Shown one piece after another: positions 48,150 through 59,917 of a DNA stretch of 64,000 bases. Both the position numbers and the translations under genes were made by a program. Positions within the stretch are counted from its first letter, which is position 1; the number at the start of each line of letters is the position of its first letter. The notes below the pieces were generated by a model. That model was given only the letters and a program-made list of their open reading frames with translations. It did not search any database and was not told the DNA's origin. The stretch comes from Zonotrichia leucophrys gambelii. Lineage: Eukaryota > Chordata > Aves > Passeriformes > Passerellidae. The stretch lies in the NCBI RefSeq assembly GCF_028769735.1, contig NC_088193.1:7157814-7221813 (forward strand), in the 5' to 3' direction.

Positions 48150-48342
48150 GAGCTGTTCTGCAGAGACATCCCAGAGCAGCTGTGGCTGTCCCTGGATCCC
48201 TGGCAGTGCCCAAGGCCAGGCTGGACAGGGCTTGGAGCACCCTGGGACAACGGGAGGTGTCCCTGCCCATGGCAGGGCTGGCATTGAATGGGTTTGAAGG
48301 GTCCTTCCAGTCCAAACCCCTCTGGGGTTCTGTGATTTGATG
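48150..48342 (+). mobile_element. CR1 LINE fragment
   Basis: Plus-oriented CR1: CAGAGCAGCTGTGGCTGTCC, CCTGGCAGTGCCCAAGGCCA, CCATGGCAGGGCTGG, CCTTCCAGTCCAAACCCCTC, ending TTCTGTGATTTGATG. Confidence 0.9.
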
Positions 48343-48725
48343 TTTCTTTTGCTCCAGAACATGAAAATCCCGCCAAGGTTCGGGGTCCCCAAGGTGTTTG
48401 GCCCGGGGCTGTGCCAGCCCAAGGCAAGGGACCCGCTCTGGTGCCTGCAGGGAGGAGCTCCCCGTGTGAGCCCTCTAGTGGGATCTGCGGCTCCTTCTGC
48501 CCCAGCATCCCCCTCCTGCCTGCCTTCACCTGGCTGGGACAGACCCCCCATCCTTGCCATCCCTCTGGCCGTTCTGCAGCCTCTCTCAGGAGTTTCCCTC
48601 CTCCCAAGGCATCCCTGAGAGCGGGGTTGAAGCACAGGCAGATGCAAGTTTGGAGGAGCTGGCTGTTCCCTCTGTAAGAGGGGGCCACAGGCAGGACCCT
48701 GGTGTCTGTTCTTCCTTCCTTCACT

Positions 48726-48744
48726 CAACAACAACAACAACAAA
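48726..48744. repeat. (CAA)n microsatellite
   Basis: Six CAA triplets. Confidence 0.9.
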
Positions 48745-49385
48745 TTAAAATGGGGCTTTACACCAAAAAGCAGCAAATTTCAAAAGAAAAGAGGGGTGGA
48801 AGAAAGGAGGAATGAAAGGATAGGAAAAGAGGGATAGAAAGGTGGGGATAGAAAATATTCCCCTGAGTCAGGTTCAGAAATCCCTGAAATCTGTTGCTTT
48901 TTCAAGCAGAAGTCAAAGGTGGTTCCTAGACAGAGGCCTGGGACAGTGATGGTTTTATTTCCACACCTCTGGAGCCCAGGCTGGAGCTGTACAGAGGATT
49001 TACTGGTCAGTGCCAGGCAGGCTGCACCAGTCCAGGAAAAACTGTCCCAGACAAAAGATGCAAACTCTGGGCATCTCCAGAGAGAGCTGCTGGAACAAGG
49101 AGCCTCTGGACAGTGGAGATGAGCTGTGCTGAGCTGTTCCTTGGACTCTGCCCCTGCCACAGGGGCTGTGCTCTGGGGAGCCTGTGAATCCAGCCTGTGC
49201 CTTCTACCTGTGGGCATCCACAGCCTGAGCAAATCCAGCAGGGACAGCCACTGGAACCTCTGGGAGAAGCCAGGGATTGATCTGGCAGCTGAAATTCCGT
49301 GGCACAAACCCTTTCAAATGATGAGGGAGTATTTCTGTGAATCCCAGCCTGCCCATGGGTGATGCAGGAGCTGAGGAAGGAGCGG

Positions 49386-49505
49386 GGTTAAGGTTAGGGT
49401 TAGGCTTAGGCTTAGGCTTAGGCTTAGGCTTAGGCTTAGGCTTAGGGTAAGGGTTAGGGTTAGGGTTAGGTTTAGGGTTAGGGTTAGGATTAGGGTTAGG
49501 GTTAA
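49386..49505 (+). repeat. Interstitial telomeric repeat array with TTAGGC block
   Basis: About 20 hexamers of the vertebrate telomere repeat TTAGGG and variants. Seven consecutive TTAGGC units (49400-49441) are in register with flanking TTAGGG, plus single TTAGGT-, TTAGGA- and GTAAGGG-type variants. Flanked on both sides by ordinary intron sequence, so it is interstitial, not a chromosome end. Confidence 0.97.
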
Positions 49506-50295
49506 TTCATCCATGGCTCACACTCCCTGCTCTCCTGTGACACTGTCATTGTTCCCCAGGTGAATCCTCCCCTGTGTGGCCACAGCTGCACTCCCCTCCT
49601 GCTGGGGTAAATCCCTCACCTTGGGCAGGGCAGGGGCTGCAGTGGGGACTTAGGCTGGCAGAGCTTCTCAATTCCCAGGAAAGGGCTGTGTTTGGTAGGA
49701 AATGCTGGGTTCCAGAGGACACAAAGTTAAGGATCTTCTCCCTTGCTGTCACTGAAGATTCCATGGTGCTTTCTCAAGGGTCAGTTTGATCTCCTGCCCA
49801 GTTATGTGTGTCCTACAGGGTCAGCTCTGGGTGCAGCCATCCCCAAAACTTCCCCAGAGGGAAGGGACGCAGCTCTGCAGGCACAGGGACCTGACTCTGC
49901 CAGGCACCTGGAGCACATTCAGTGTCCTGCAGGATTCATGGAGTGGCTTCTCTGCCCACAGTGCCCGGCAGGGGCACCTCAGTCCCTTAAAGTCCCTTCA
50001 GACCTTTCTGCCAGAGGTTTCTGGGACTTGGCTGTCCAGGTTGGGCTGCTGAGGCACAGAGCAAGGGATGGGCAGCGTCTGCAGAGCAGAGTCTGTCATG
50101 TGAAAAATCATCCCAAAAACCTGAGGGGATCTCACAGCTCCGGGGTTACTTTGGTTGCTTCACTGTGAGGGTCACTGTGCACAATGTGAGAGGGAGCACA
50201 GCCAGCCAAGGACTCTGCTCTGTGCCTGTGCTCATTCCAAGCCAGCAGAAGCATGGAGAGGCTCTTTACAAGGTGTTGGTATCCAAGAGTCTGGA

Positions 50296-50845
50296 TATCC
50301 CAGAGTCACAGAATCCTGAGAGGTTTGGGCTGGAAGGGACCTTAGACACCATCCTAATCCAAACCTCTGCCATGGCAGTGACACCTTCCCCTGTCCCAGG
50401 CGCTCCCAGCCCTGTCCAGCCTGGCCTTGGGCACTGCCAGGGATCCAGGGGCAGCCACAGCTGCTATGGGCACCCTGTGCCAGGGCCTGCCCACCCTCAC
50501 AGGGAACAATTCCTAATTCCCAATATCCCATCCATCCCTGCTCTCTGGCAGTGGGAGCCATTCCCTGTGTCCTGTCCCTCCATCCCTTGTCCCCAGTCCC
50601 TCTCCAGCTCTCCTGGAGCCCCTTCAGGCCCTGGGGGCTCTGAGCTCTCCCTGGAGCCTTCTCCTCTCCAGGTGAGCACCCCCAGCTCTCCCAGCCTGGC
50701 TCCAGAGCAGAGGGGCTCCAGCCCTGGAGCAGCTCCATGTTCTCCTCTGGATTTGCCCCAGCAGCTCCACATCCTTCTTGTGTTGGGGGCTCCAGAGCTG
50801 GACCCAGCACTGCAGGTGGGGTCTGTGCTGGAACAGTTCCCCATG
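50296..50845 (-). mobile_element. Long CR1 LINE fragment (~550 bp)
   Basis: In reverse orientation: AGAGTCACAGAATCCTGAGA, TTGGGCTGGAAGGGACCTTA, GCCCTGTCCAGCCTGGCCTT, CACAGCTGCTATGGGCACCC, CATCCATCCCTGCTCTCTGG, CATCCTTCTTGTGTTGGGGG and CTGGACCCAGCACTGCAGGT. All are standard CR1 segments in order, reaching into the 3' coding/UTR part. No intact reverse transcriptase. Confidence 0.92.
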
Positions 50846-51013
50846 GAGCTGTATGAGTGAAATATATAGAATTGTTTGATCACAAATAGTGCCTGTCCCA
50901 TCTGCAGGGGCATTTTCCAGGGAAATTTTACTGCAGAGCAGGATGGGAGAGAGAACTCTGGACCCCAGGCAGGGCAGGAGAGGAGGCTGGTCACTCAGCA
51001 GGGACAGTGACCT

Positions 51014-51470
51014 ATGAGCACAACAGTCTGAGCCCCTTGAGCACAGTGTGAGACCCCAGGGCACAGTGTCACATTGTGAAGCAAAGTGTGACACTTGGAG
51101 CAGAGGGTGACACCTGGAGCAGAGTGTCACACCCTGGAGCATGCTGTGACAGCCTGGAGCACAGTGTCACACCCTGGGACACTGTGTGACACCCTGGAGC
51201 ATCATGTGACACCCTTGAGCACAGTCTGACGCCCTGGAGCAGGGTATGACTCCTTGGAGCACAGTGTCACACCCTGGAGGACAATGTGACACGCTGGAGG
51301 ACAGTATGAGCCCTGGGAGCACAGGATCACACCTGGATCATGGTGTCACACCTGGATCATCACACCCGGATTGTCCTGTCACACCTGGATTGTCTTATCA
51401 CACCTGGATCATGCTGTCACACCTGGAGCAGTGTCACACCTGGATCACACTCTCACACCTGGATCTCAGA
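51014..51470. repeat. Minisatellite (GTGACACCCTGGAGCACAGT)
   Basis: About 22 imperfect copies of a 20-22-bp unit. The first part is CACCCTGGAGCACAGTGT; from 51320 it changes to CACACCTGGATCATG, so two subfamilies are adjacent. Confidence 0.92.
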
Positions 51471-51494
51471 TACCTCCCTGGGCCTCCCCAGCCC

Positions 51495-51932
51495 AGGCCA
51501 TGCCCAGCAGCACTCAACTCCATGCCCAGCAGCACTCAGCTCTGTGCCAAGCACTCAGCTCTGTGCCCAGCAGGTCTCAGCTCTGTGCCCAGCAGCACTT
51601 TGTGCCCAGCAGCACTCAGCTCTGTGCCCAGCAGGTCTCAGCTCTGTGCCCAGCAGCACTCTGTGCCCAAGCACTCAACTCTGTGCCCAGCAGCACTCAG
51701 CTCTGTGCCCAAGAACTCTGTGCCCAAGCACTCAGCTCTGTGCCCAGCAGGTCTCAGCTCTGTGCCCAAGCACTCAGCTCCGTGCCCAAGCACTCTGAGC
51801 CCAAGCACTCAGCTCCGTGCCCAAGCACTCTGTGCCCAAGCACTCAGCTCTGTGCCCAAGCACTCAGCTCCGTGCCCAAGCACTCTGTGCCCAAGCACTC
51901 AGCTCTGTGCCCAAGCACTCGGCTCTGTGCCC
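51495..51932. repeat. Minisatellite (CTCAGCTCTGTGCCCAGCAG / CCCAAGCA)
   Basis: About 440 bp of interleaved 18- and 24-bp units of GCACTCAGCTCTGTGCCCA. The 300-codon ORF spanning it is an artefact. Confidence 0.92.
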
Positions 51933-52139
51933 ACCCAGCTCCCCGCTGCTGCCCCGGGGCTGTCCCTGCCAGCTCAGGCACTTTCCCACCTGGCAGGAGC
52001 CATGCCCCAGGGACCCAGCGCTGCTCATTCACCCTGTGAAAGCCCCGTGTCCTTGTGTCCTTGTGTCCCCATGTCCTCATGTCCTCGCAGCTCCTCAGCC
52101 TCCCCGGCTGCCTCGGGGCCATGGAGCCTTCAGCAGTTG

Positions 52140-52355
52140 CCTCTCTGAAGGCAGATTTTGGTTCCCTGCCTGGAAAAACAGTAGGCGAACTAGTAAACCC
52201 TTAAATTCGAACATGTGTAAGTTATACATCTTATTTCCATTTTCCAGCAACATTCCCTTCGTCAGACATGAGGAAAAAATTACCGTCTGCCTTAGAATAT
52301 CTCGGTGGAGCATTTATCTCCCAGCCATGATAACTGAATTTCAGGCACTGCTCCC
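52140..52355. promoter_or_regulatory. Candidate conserved block in intron 2
   Basis: AT-moderate unique sequence with retained CpGs (GTAGGCGAACTAG, AAATTCGAACATG, TTACCGTCTGCC, TATCTCGGTGG) and GATA-like TTATCTCCC and TGATAACTG sites. No coding frame. Inferred from composition. Confidence 0.3.
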
Positions 52356-52994
52356 TTCCCCCAGCTCAGGTTATGAGACAAATTTGTTTAGTGTCCTGCT
52401 TGGAACTTGTGCCAGCTGAGCTCAGAGGGTGGGATTTGTGCACTGTCACCGTGCTTACCCTGCAGGGAATGGGTCCCTCCAGAAGCTCTTGGCTTCTGCC
52501 AGAGGAGAAGGACAGCTCTGGGATCAGAGCATGGCCTAAACTGCCCTGGGAATGGCTCTGGGATTAAAGCCTGGGCTTGCTCTGTGCAGAGGTTGTGCAC
52601 TAACTCCCCCCTTGGGAAGGTGAGGACAATGTGCCCTTCCCTGGAAGCCCTCAAGGATGTGCTGTGTGTGCCTGGCAGGCTTGAGGCTTTGAAGGGATGA
52701 AAGGCAGGAGCTGCTCCTGCAGCTGGAGAAAAGCACAATCCCTGCTCTGTCTCTGAGCTTTGGGGACTCACAGTTCTCCCAGAATCTTCCCAAGGCTCTG
52801 CAGCAGGCCAGGCTTAGGATGGTGCCACCTGAGCTGCTGGATGTGCCCTCTTCATCACTCCAGCACCTCAGGGGTTAAACTGGGGCCAGAGCCCTTTTGA
52901 CACTGAGTACTGGGGCCTGAAGTTCCTGACTCACGCCTGGGGCATCCAAGATTCCCAGATTTCCTCACCAGGTAGTGAACTGTGGCACTGTTAA

Positions 52995-53190
52995 TCAGAG
53001 AATAATAGAATAACAGAATAATTGAACAATAGAATAATTGAACAGGGTGTGTTGGAAGGGACTCACAGGATCACCGAGTCCATCTCCTGTCCCTGCACAG
53101 GACACCCAGCAATCCCACCCTTTCCCTGAGTGTTATCCAAATGCTCCTGCAGCTCTGGAGGCTCCAAGAACAGACAAGCTCTGTCGCATT
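52995..53190 (-). mobile_element. CR1 LINE fragment with variable ATAGAATAATTGAAC tail
   Basis: Reversed CR1 3' end: TGTTGGAAGGGACTCACAGG, CACCGAGTCCATCTCCTG, CCTGCACAGGACACCCAGCA, ATGCTCCTGCAGCTCTGGAG. It is preceded by a degenerate AATAATAGAATAACAG tail of the CR1 octamer type. Confidence 0.88.
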
Positions 53191-53822
53191 CAGCCCTGGA
53201 TAGATCAGGCTGCGCTGCCATTGCGTGTTCTCTGGGGACAGCCCTGTCCCTTTGGGTGGGTGTTCTGGCTTCTTTGTCAATGAAAGGGCTGTTCCTGTGT
53301 CCCTGTGAGCTGTGCAGAAACACCTCAGGCCAGATGAGCAGAGCACCTGTGTGCCACTGCCAGGCTCCAGTGCAGCACCAGGGGTGTTTCAGCACCACAG
53401 AGGGTGGAACAGCCCGAGGGGTGTTTGAGCACCACAGAGGGTGGAACAGCCACAGGGCTCCCAGGAGCAGCCAGCCTTACCTGCAGGACTGTTGGAGTGC
53501 ACTGAGCATCCAGGGGTGAGGGAGGTGGATGTAACCCACAGACTGCTGTCCTGGGCACTGGTTCCTTACCTGGTTTGGGAGTGTTGTTATTTCAGAGTTG
53601 CTGCACACATGGCCTTGTCTGGAGTCATTCCCTTGGAGGCTCCAGCTGCATTATCAGAGATCCCCTGTGTGCCCCACAGACCCCTTGTGACACCCACTAA
53701 CAGGTCAGGAATGGCCTCTCCATAACGGAGAGGGACAGCTGAGTGTCTCCCATGGGCCAGCCCCTCCTGTGAGCAGGGATGGAGGGGCTCTGATGCTGAC
53801 CCAGCTTTGCTTTGCCTTGCAG

Positions 53823-53977
53823 GGAGTCCCCCGTGGACTGCAGCGTGAGCAAGTGTGGCAAGCTGGTGGGAGCAGGGAGCGAGTCCAGCCCCATGAGCTA
53901 CAGCACCTACATGGATGAGAAGAACGGGCCTCCCCCCAACATGACCACCAACGAGAGGAGGGTCATCGTCCCTGCAG
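53823..53977 (+). CDS. FLI1: FLI1 coding exon 3 (residues 76-128)
   Basis: 155-nt exon between a TTGCAG acceptor ending at 53822 and a GTACTG donor at 53978. Its first base completes the Arg codon split at the end of exon 2. It continues [16 protein letters not shown], then [18 protein letters not shown] and VIVPA, and ends one base into the Asp codon at which exon 4 resumes. This is the linker between the N-terminal activation region and the Pointed domain. The [13 protein letters not shown] block immediately before the PNT domain is shared by FLI1 and ERG; the [11 protein letters not shown] block identifies FLI1. The proline run has three residues, where human FLI1 as I recall has four. Phases on both sides fit exons 2 and 4 exactly. 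Confidence 0.96.
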
Positions 53978-54183
53978 GTACTGCCACGGGCTGGGGCAGC
54001 TGTGCCTGCTCTGCCTGCAGGAGATTTTTGTTGGGTTTGTTTATCCACTCCCTGAGGAATTTTCTCTCTTACAAACCATGCAAAAAATAAGGAAAATATC
54101 AGAGTTTCTGGCTAGAGGGAATTCCCATGTCCCAGTGCATGATCTGAATCAGGATAGGCAGCAGTTAACTGGTGCTTTTTCTT

Positions 54184-54449
54184 CCTTCCTTTCCTTTCCT
54201 TTCCTTTCCTTTCCTTTCCTTTCCTTTCCTTTCCTTTCCTTTCCTTTCCTTTCCTTTCCTTTCCTTTCCTTTCCTTTCCTTTCCTTTCCTTTCCTTTCCT
54301 TTCCTTTCCTTTCCTTTCCTTTCCTTTCCTTTCCTTTCCTTTCCTTTCCTTTCCTTTCCTTTCCTTTCCTTTCCTTTCCTTTCCTTTCCTTTCCTTTCCT
54401 TTCCTTTCCTTTCCTTTCCTTTCCTTTCCTTTCCTTTCCTTTCCTTTCC
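54184..54449. repeat. (TTTCC)n pentanucleotide array, ~52 units
   Basis: Essentially perfect CCTTT repeats over about 264 bp in intron 3; on the - strand (GGAAA)n. The flanks are decayed copies. Confidence 0.98.
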
Positions 54450-55559
54450 AGAACCTTCCCTATCCTTTCTTTTCTTTTACTTTTTTTTCCCAGAATGAAG
54501 TGTTGTTTTGGTGTGCTGAACCAAATCCATCTCCTGTCATGTGTCAGAGGAGAATCTGCTTCCTGGGACACACAGGGGATGATCAAAGAGGAATGAAGTG
54601 GGCCCAAGTTATAACTCCCCTGGTGCTCTCAGGATCCAGCTGCACTTTCAAGTCACACTGATTGATTCAAAATGAGCTATTTTGTTTCCATTTTTTTTTT
54701 TTTTGTAAGCAGTAGAAACCCAGAAAAATTCTATTTAGCAGGAACTGTGTTATCCTTCCAAAAATTGTCACACAGAAACATTCCTGTCCAGCTTTGTTTG
54801 TGTTTGGTATCCACATCTGCTGCCTGGAGCTGGCAGGATGCTCTGGATGCATTTGGATGCTCAGGGGTGAGAGCTGCTGTGGGGGGAAGCCTGAACCTGG
54901 AGTGAGGAGCAGTTTCCCTGTGAAGTTTATAAACAGCCAGGGCCAGGAAGTTTCCAGCAAAGGAGCCAAGTGCTGGCCCAGTGACATCCCAGAAGTGGCC
55001 CAGCTCTGAGGCTCTCAGCAGGGCAGGAGGGCAGGCAGGCAGTGCTGGCAGGAGGAAATGCACTCGTGGAATTCAGCTCCTTTCTCTGAGCGTGGCTTGA
55101 CCACGAGCAGATGACAGTTCCCAAGCATTTGTTTGCCATTTAGGATGAAAAGGAAAGGCTTGAACTGAATGCAGTGAGGAGAAGCCAATAAAAGATTGAT
55201 GGCAAACCTTTAAATCCCATTCAGAGTGATGTTTGAGGAACTGGCTGAGCTGCTTGGGGACAGCAGCACAGTTTGTCCAGTGTCACCCTGCCTCGAAAGG
55301 TGCAGCCGGCACCAACCAGTCCCTGTGGAATTAAAAATGTTCCAGGGGCAGCACTTATTCTATATATTTAAAAAAAACAAGGGTGAGCTGAAGTTTAGCA
55401 GTGTTGAAAAAGGGGAAATTACTTTCAGTGCCCCCAGTGGAAGAGAAAATTTGGAATCTCCTCTTTGAAGGAAAGTGAAGAAAAGGACTTTTCCCCCTCT
55501 TATGACCATTCACAAATCAAACCCTTGAGATCCTTGTGAAAGAGCAGAGATTTACCAGA

Positions 55560-55770
55560 CTTTGGAAGACAATAATGAACATCATCCCAGATCTCTGGCT
55601 GCCGGAGAGGAGGCCAAGTCATCTAAGAAAGGCATTTGGATATTTTAATTTAATCCAGAATGGAGATTTATAGTGCATTAAGGCGAAGATAAGCAAGAAT
55701 AATGTCACATTAGGCTTACAATAATAGTAATAACGAGCTCTAAGCCATGTTTCAAGAAGGCAGATTTGCA
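55560..55770. promoter_or_regulatory. Candidate conserved block in intron 3
   Basis: Unique sequence with a GATA site (AAGATAAGC near 55686), homeodomain-like ATTTTAATTTAAT, AATAATAGTAATAACGAG, and CpGs in GGCGAAG and AACGAGC. No frame. A weak composition-based call. Confidence 0.3.
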
Positions 55771-56868
55771 GACACCATTCAATGTCTTTTACAGTGTTTA
55801 AAGGGAGGCCACAAATTCACTATGCCCTCTAGATGTTGGGTTGTTTTCAAAACTCAAAACAAATAAGTCTTTCAATTAAAAAAAAAAAGAATCCTCCCTT
55901 GAATACTTGCATTGTAAAATTTGCAGCACTTGACCAGTGCTTAGAAAGCAGAATTTCAATTAAGTATTGCCAAAACCTGAAGAAAATCCATCTGTCCTTC
56001 TCAGAGCAGCCTTGCAAAGGTGTGGGGTTGTAAATTCCTTGTTCTGAATTCAGCTTTCAGCAGCCCAGGTTTTCTGGGGATTCAGTGGGGAAAGGTCTCA
56101 GGTACATTTCAGTTCCCTTGGTCTCAGCTCCCTGCTTGGTGCTGTTATTGCAGGGCTCAGGTGCCCAGCAATGCCAGGTGTGGGCACCTCCCGACCTTTT
56201 GTGCCCAGGGCTGCCCTCAGCCTGGGCACCCAGTGTGCAGCCCTGGGCTGAGGCATTGCTTCACACCCCCTAAATCCAGGCACAGGCATTTCTTGTTCTG
56301 CCCAGAGCACCCCCAGAGAGAGCCCTGGGCATGCTCCTGATCCATGTTCTCAGCTCCCTGGGATCTGAGTGTCTGAGCTCTGTCTCAGAGCTGGGCCAGC
56401 TGCTCATGACACATCAGACATCTCCAGAGTCTGAGCTCCTCTGCAATGCTGAGCAGCTGCAGCAGAACATGAATGTGCAGCTCCAGCTTGGAAAGCGATC
56501 CGTGGGGAGCAGCAGCACAGGAAACATCTGAGAATGCTGATATGCTCTGCAAAGGCTGTCAAGCTCTGTGGCACCAGCTCTTGCTGGGCCCTCTGATCTA
56601 ATGCCCTTTGCAGAATTCAAAGGCTCATTGCTGTTTTGAACCACTCATCTCCACGGGGCTGAGCTCCAGCCGGGCTGGAGCAGCTCCTACGTCAGCAGCA
56701 GCAATAACGGGCCCACAGCTGGAGCTCTGCTGGGACAGACAGACAGACAAACTGCAGCAGCCCTCGCACAGCTGGCTGCTTACAGGGACAGGGCCGGCAG
56801 GACTGTGCTCCTGCCCGGGGTGAACAACTCCCACTCACACCCAGGGCAAGCTGCTCTGTTCTAGACAC

Positions 56869-57332
56869 ACTATTTTATTTTATTTTATTTTATTTTATTT
56901 TATTTTATTTTATTTTAGGTTTTATATTTTATTTTATTGTATTTTATTATTTTAGTTTATTTTGGTTTTATTTCATTTTTTATTTTTAAAATTTTATTTT
57001 ATTTTATTTTATTTTGGGGTTTATTTTATTATATTATATTTTAGTTTAGTTTAGTTTAGTTTTTGATTATTTTATTTTATTTTGTTTTTTTTTTAAATTT
57101 TATTATTTTATTTTATTTTGGTTTTATTTTGTTTTTCATTTTTAATTTAATCTAATTTAATTTAATTTTGGGTTTTATTTTATTATTTAACTTTGATTTT
57201 ATTTTATTTTGGTTTTTTATTTTTTATTTTTTATTTTTTAATTTTTATTTTTTATTTATTATTTGATTTTATTTTGGTTTTTATTTTATTTTTAATTTTT
57301 TTTTTTACTTTTTATTTTTATTTTACTTTCTG
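56869..57332. repeat. TTTTA-rich pentanucleotide array, degenerate
   Basis: About 460 bp of ATTTT units with TTTGG, TTTAG and homopolymer T variants. It ends roughly 410 bp before the exon 4 acceptor. Confidence 0.95.
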
Positions 57333-57664
57333 AGTCCCTTTGCTGACCATGACCACCCCATGCTCAGGGTTTCTCGTGCCAGCTGTGGGCTCCCTAATGC
57401 CCCTGGTGGGACTCGCACAGCCCTGATGTCCCTGCGCAGCCTTGCAGAGCCGCACTGGGACAGGAGCTCCCTCTCAAAGGGCTCAGCGTCCTTCAGGAAG
57501 CTTTTTTCCAGAGAAAACTCAAATGTCACCAGGGCTGTTCCAAGCAGAGGAGGGAGCTTTGGGCAGCAGTGACCAGGCAAGGCTGTCCATGCTGAGCCTG
57601 CTCCAGCACGGTGCCTGTTCATCCTGGCAAGGGGGGTCAGTAAATTCAGTATCTCTGCCTGTGA

Positions 57665-57985
<321 letters not shown>

Positions 57986-59917
57986 TGAACTCCCAGGGCT
58001 CCTCCTCCCTCCCAGGGAAATGAGCAGAGAAAGGCAAACAGAGAGAGCAAGCAGGGAAACATGGAGTAAAAGGAGTAAAATGGGCTTGGAAAGTTCAGAT
58101 GACCACAGATGGAGCTACTGGTGCTATCAGGGAGGTGAAGAACTGAGCAGGGCTCTGGAGGAGATTAGATAAGTCTCACAGATAACAACATCTGTGGCTA
58201 TGTGATAAAAATACACAATTTGCCATGGAGATTAAGCCTGACATTAACTGATTGGTCTCAGGCAAACAATTCCATAGCTCTGCAGTCAGAGGGCTGTGCC
58301 CTCCCCATGAACAGGACCCACAACTGGCCAGGCTGGAGCTTTCTTGTGCTCCTGCAGGCCCAGGTTTGTTGGAGAGAGTTCAAAACCCAAGAGTGATTCC
58401 CCACATGTGAATGTGCTGGCACAGATGTTGTGCAAATGACCCAGGACTGTGAGAGAAAGGTTATGGAAGCTCTTTATTGCTCCTTTCTGCCCCACACTGA
58501 GTATAGGATGGATCCAATCCCTCTTTTTGCTCTATTAAGCCCCAAACCCAGGAGCTGTGAGCAATCTGGAAAAGTGTTATCCCAGCACCCAAACAGGAAT
58601 GATCACCTTAGGGATGGCACATGCACCTGATGCTGGGAGTCTTAGATTTCAGCTTTTCCAAGACTTCTGTGCAATGATGATCACACCCACAGCTTCCAAA
58701 TGTCTCCTCTTCACCTGTAAATGGAGCTAAAAGCATTTCCTTTCCTCACAAAAGTGTGCTGAGGGTAATGGTGCTCTGATGAGGCAGAGGACCAGAGCTG
58801 GGCCCCACATGCTCTGCTGTTTTTCCCAGTGAAACAGTTTTTATAGGACTATCATTATTTAAGCACTCAAAAATCAGGAGAAGGTGCCATAAATCAAGGT
58901 GGAAGGGAGGGGAGAGAAAGGCAAAAGTGTATTTTGTCCACTAGAAAATCCAATTGTGATGAAAAGGCATCTGAAGATGTCTCCTCTAGCCAGTGAAGCA
59001 GATACAGAATTTAGGGTGTTTCTTCAAAGTTGATCTCTCCCTGCCCAAAATCAGTGGGAGTTTAAGAGATTCCAGTGGCACAGAAGTTAGATCACAGATG
59101 GGTGCCTCTGGAAGCCCCACCTTTATTTTTCTTGAGAAGTCGAGCCAAGGAAATGATTCACAACAAAAAAACCAAACTGTCAGATTTGAACAGTTGTCCC
59201 TTGTGACTGGACAATAAAATAATTTCCCATCCAAAATCATTGGCAAATTTCATTCTGTTTCATCAGAAAAGAGCTGCTAGTCCACAGGAAGCTTTCAAGG
59301 ATTGCCTGTGGAATTAGACAGTTTCCTGGGAAATGGGAAGGCAGTTTTTTGCAGGCCAAACCTGCTGCCTGGGGCTGGGGAAATCGGGCACTTTGGAACC
59401 GGAAACATTTCTCAATTCCCACAAGATAAACACCCAAATGAGACACTTGAGCTGTGTTATTGATAAGGTTTGAGAATTGTCAGAGAAATTGAGTTGGATG
59501 GGTTCAAAACACGAGCAGGATGGATTTGGAAGGCTTGGCAGTGGAATTCTCCAGGTGGCATCTCCAGGATCATCCCCAGTGTTTGTGTCCTGTTGTTTGG
59601 GCTGACCAAAGGCAGCATCAGGGGAATTGCATGGTTGATCTCATGGCATGAGCCCCAAAGCCTGGGTTCAGTGGCCACTTTTACCACCTGCTGCTGCTCA
59701 TTTGCTCAGGAGCAGCTTCCTGCTTGATCCCTTGGGCACTGAGGTCTGGTCACACTGGGCTCCATGGCCAGCAAGGCAGCACCAGGGCAAGCTGACATTC
59801 AGGACAGCAGTCCCTAGGTCACACCTTGCCTTTAAACACCTGAAATGAGGAGGTTTTGCTGTCTGTAAGGTAGCACCAGCCATCCTGCCTTCTCTCTGGG
59901 CTCCTCCATTGGGATTG

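Noticed and set aside
49386..49505. Possible true chromosome end
   Set aside because: Ordinary intron sequence and FLI1 exons continue on both sides, so it is interstitial.
50165..50860. 231-codon ORF in intron 2
   Set aside because: It reads the CR1 fragment backwards and is not the LINE reverse transcriptase frame.
51246..52148. 300-codon ORF on the + strand
   Set aside because: It is generated by two minisatellites read through. No domain, and the composition follows the repeat unit.
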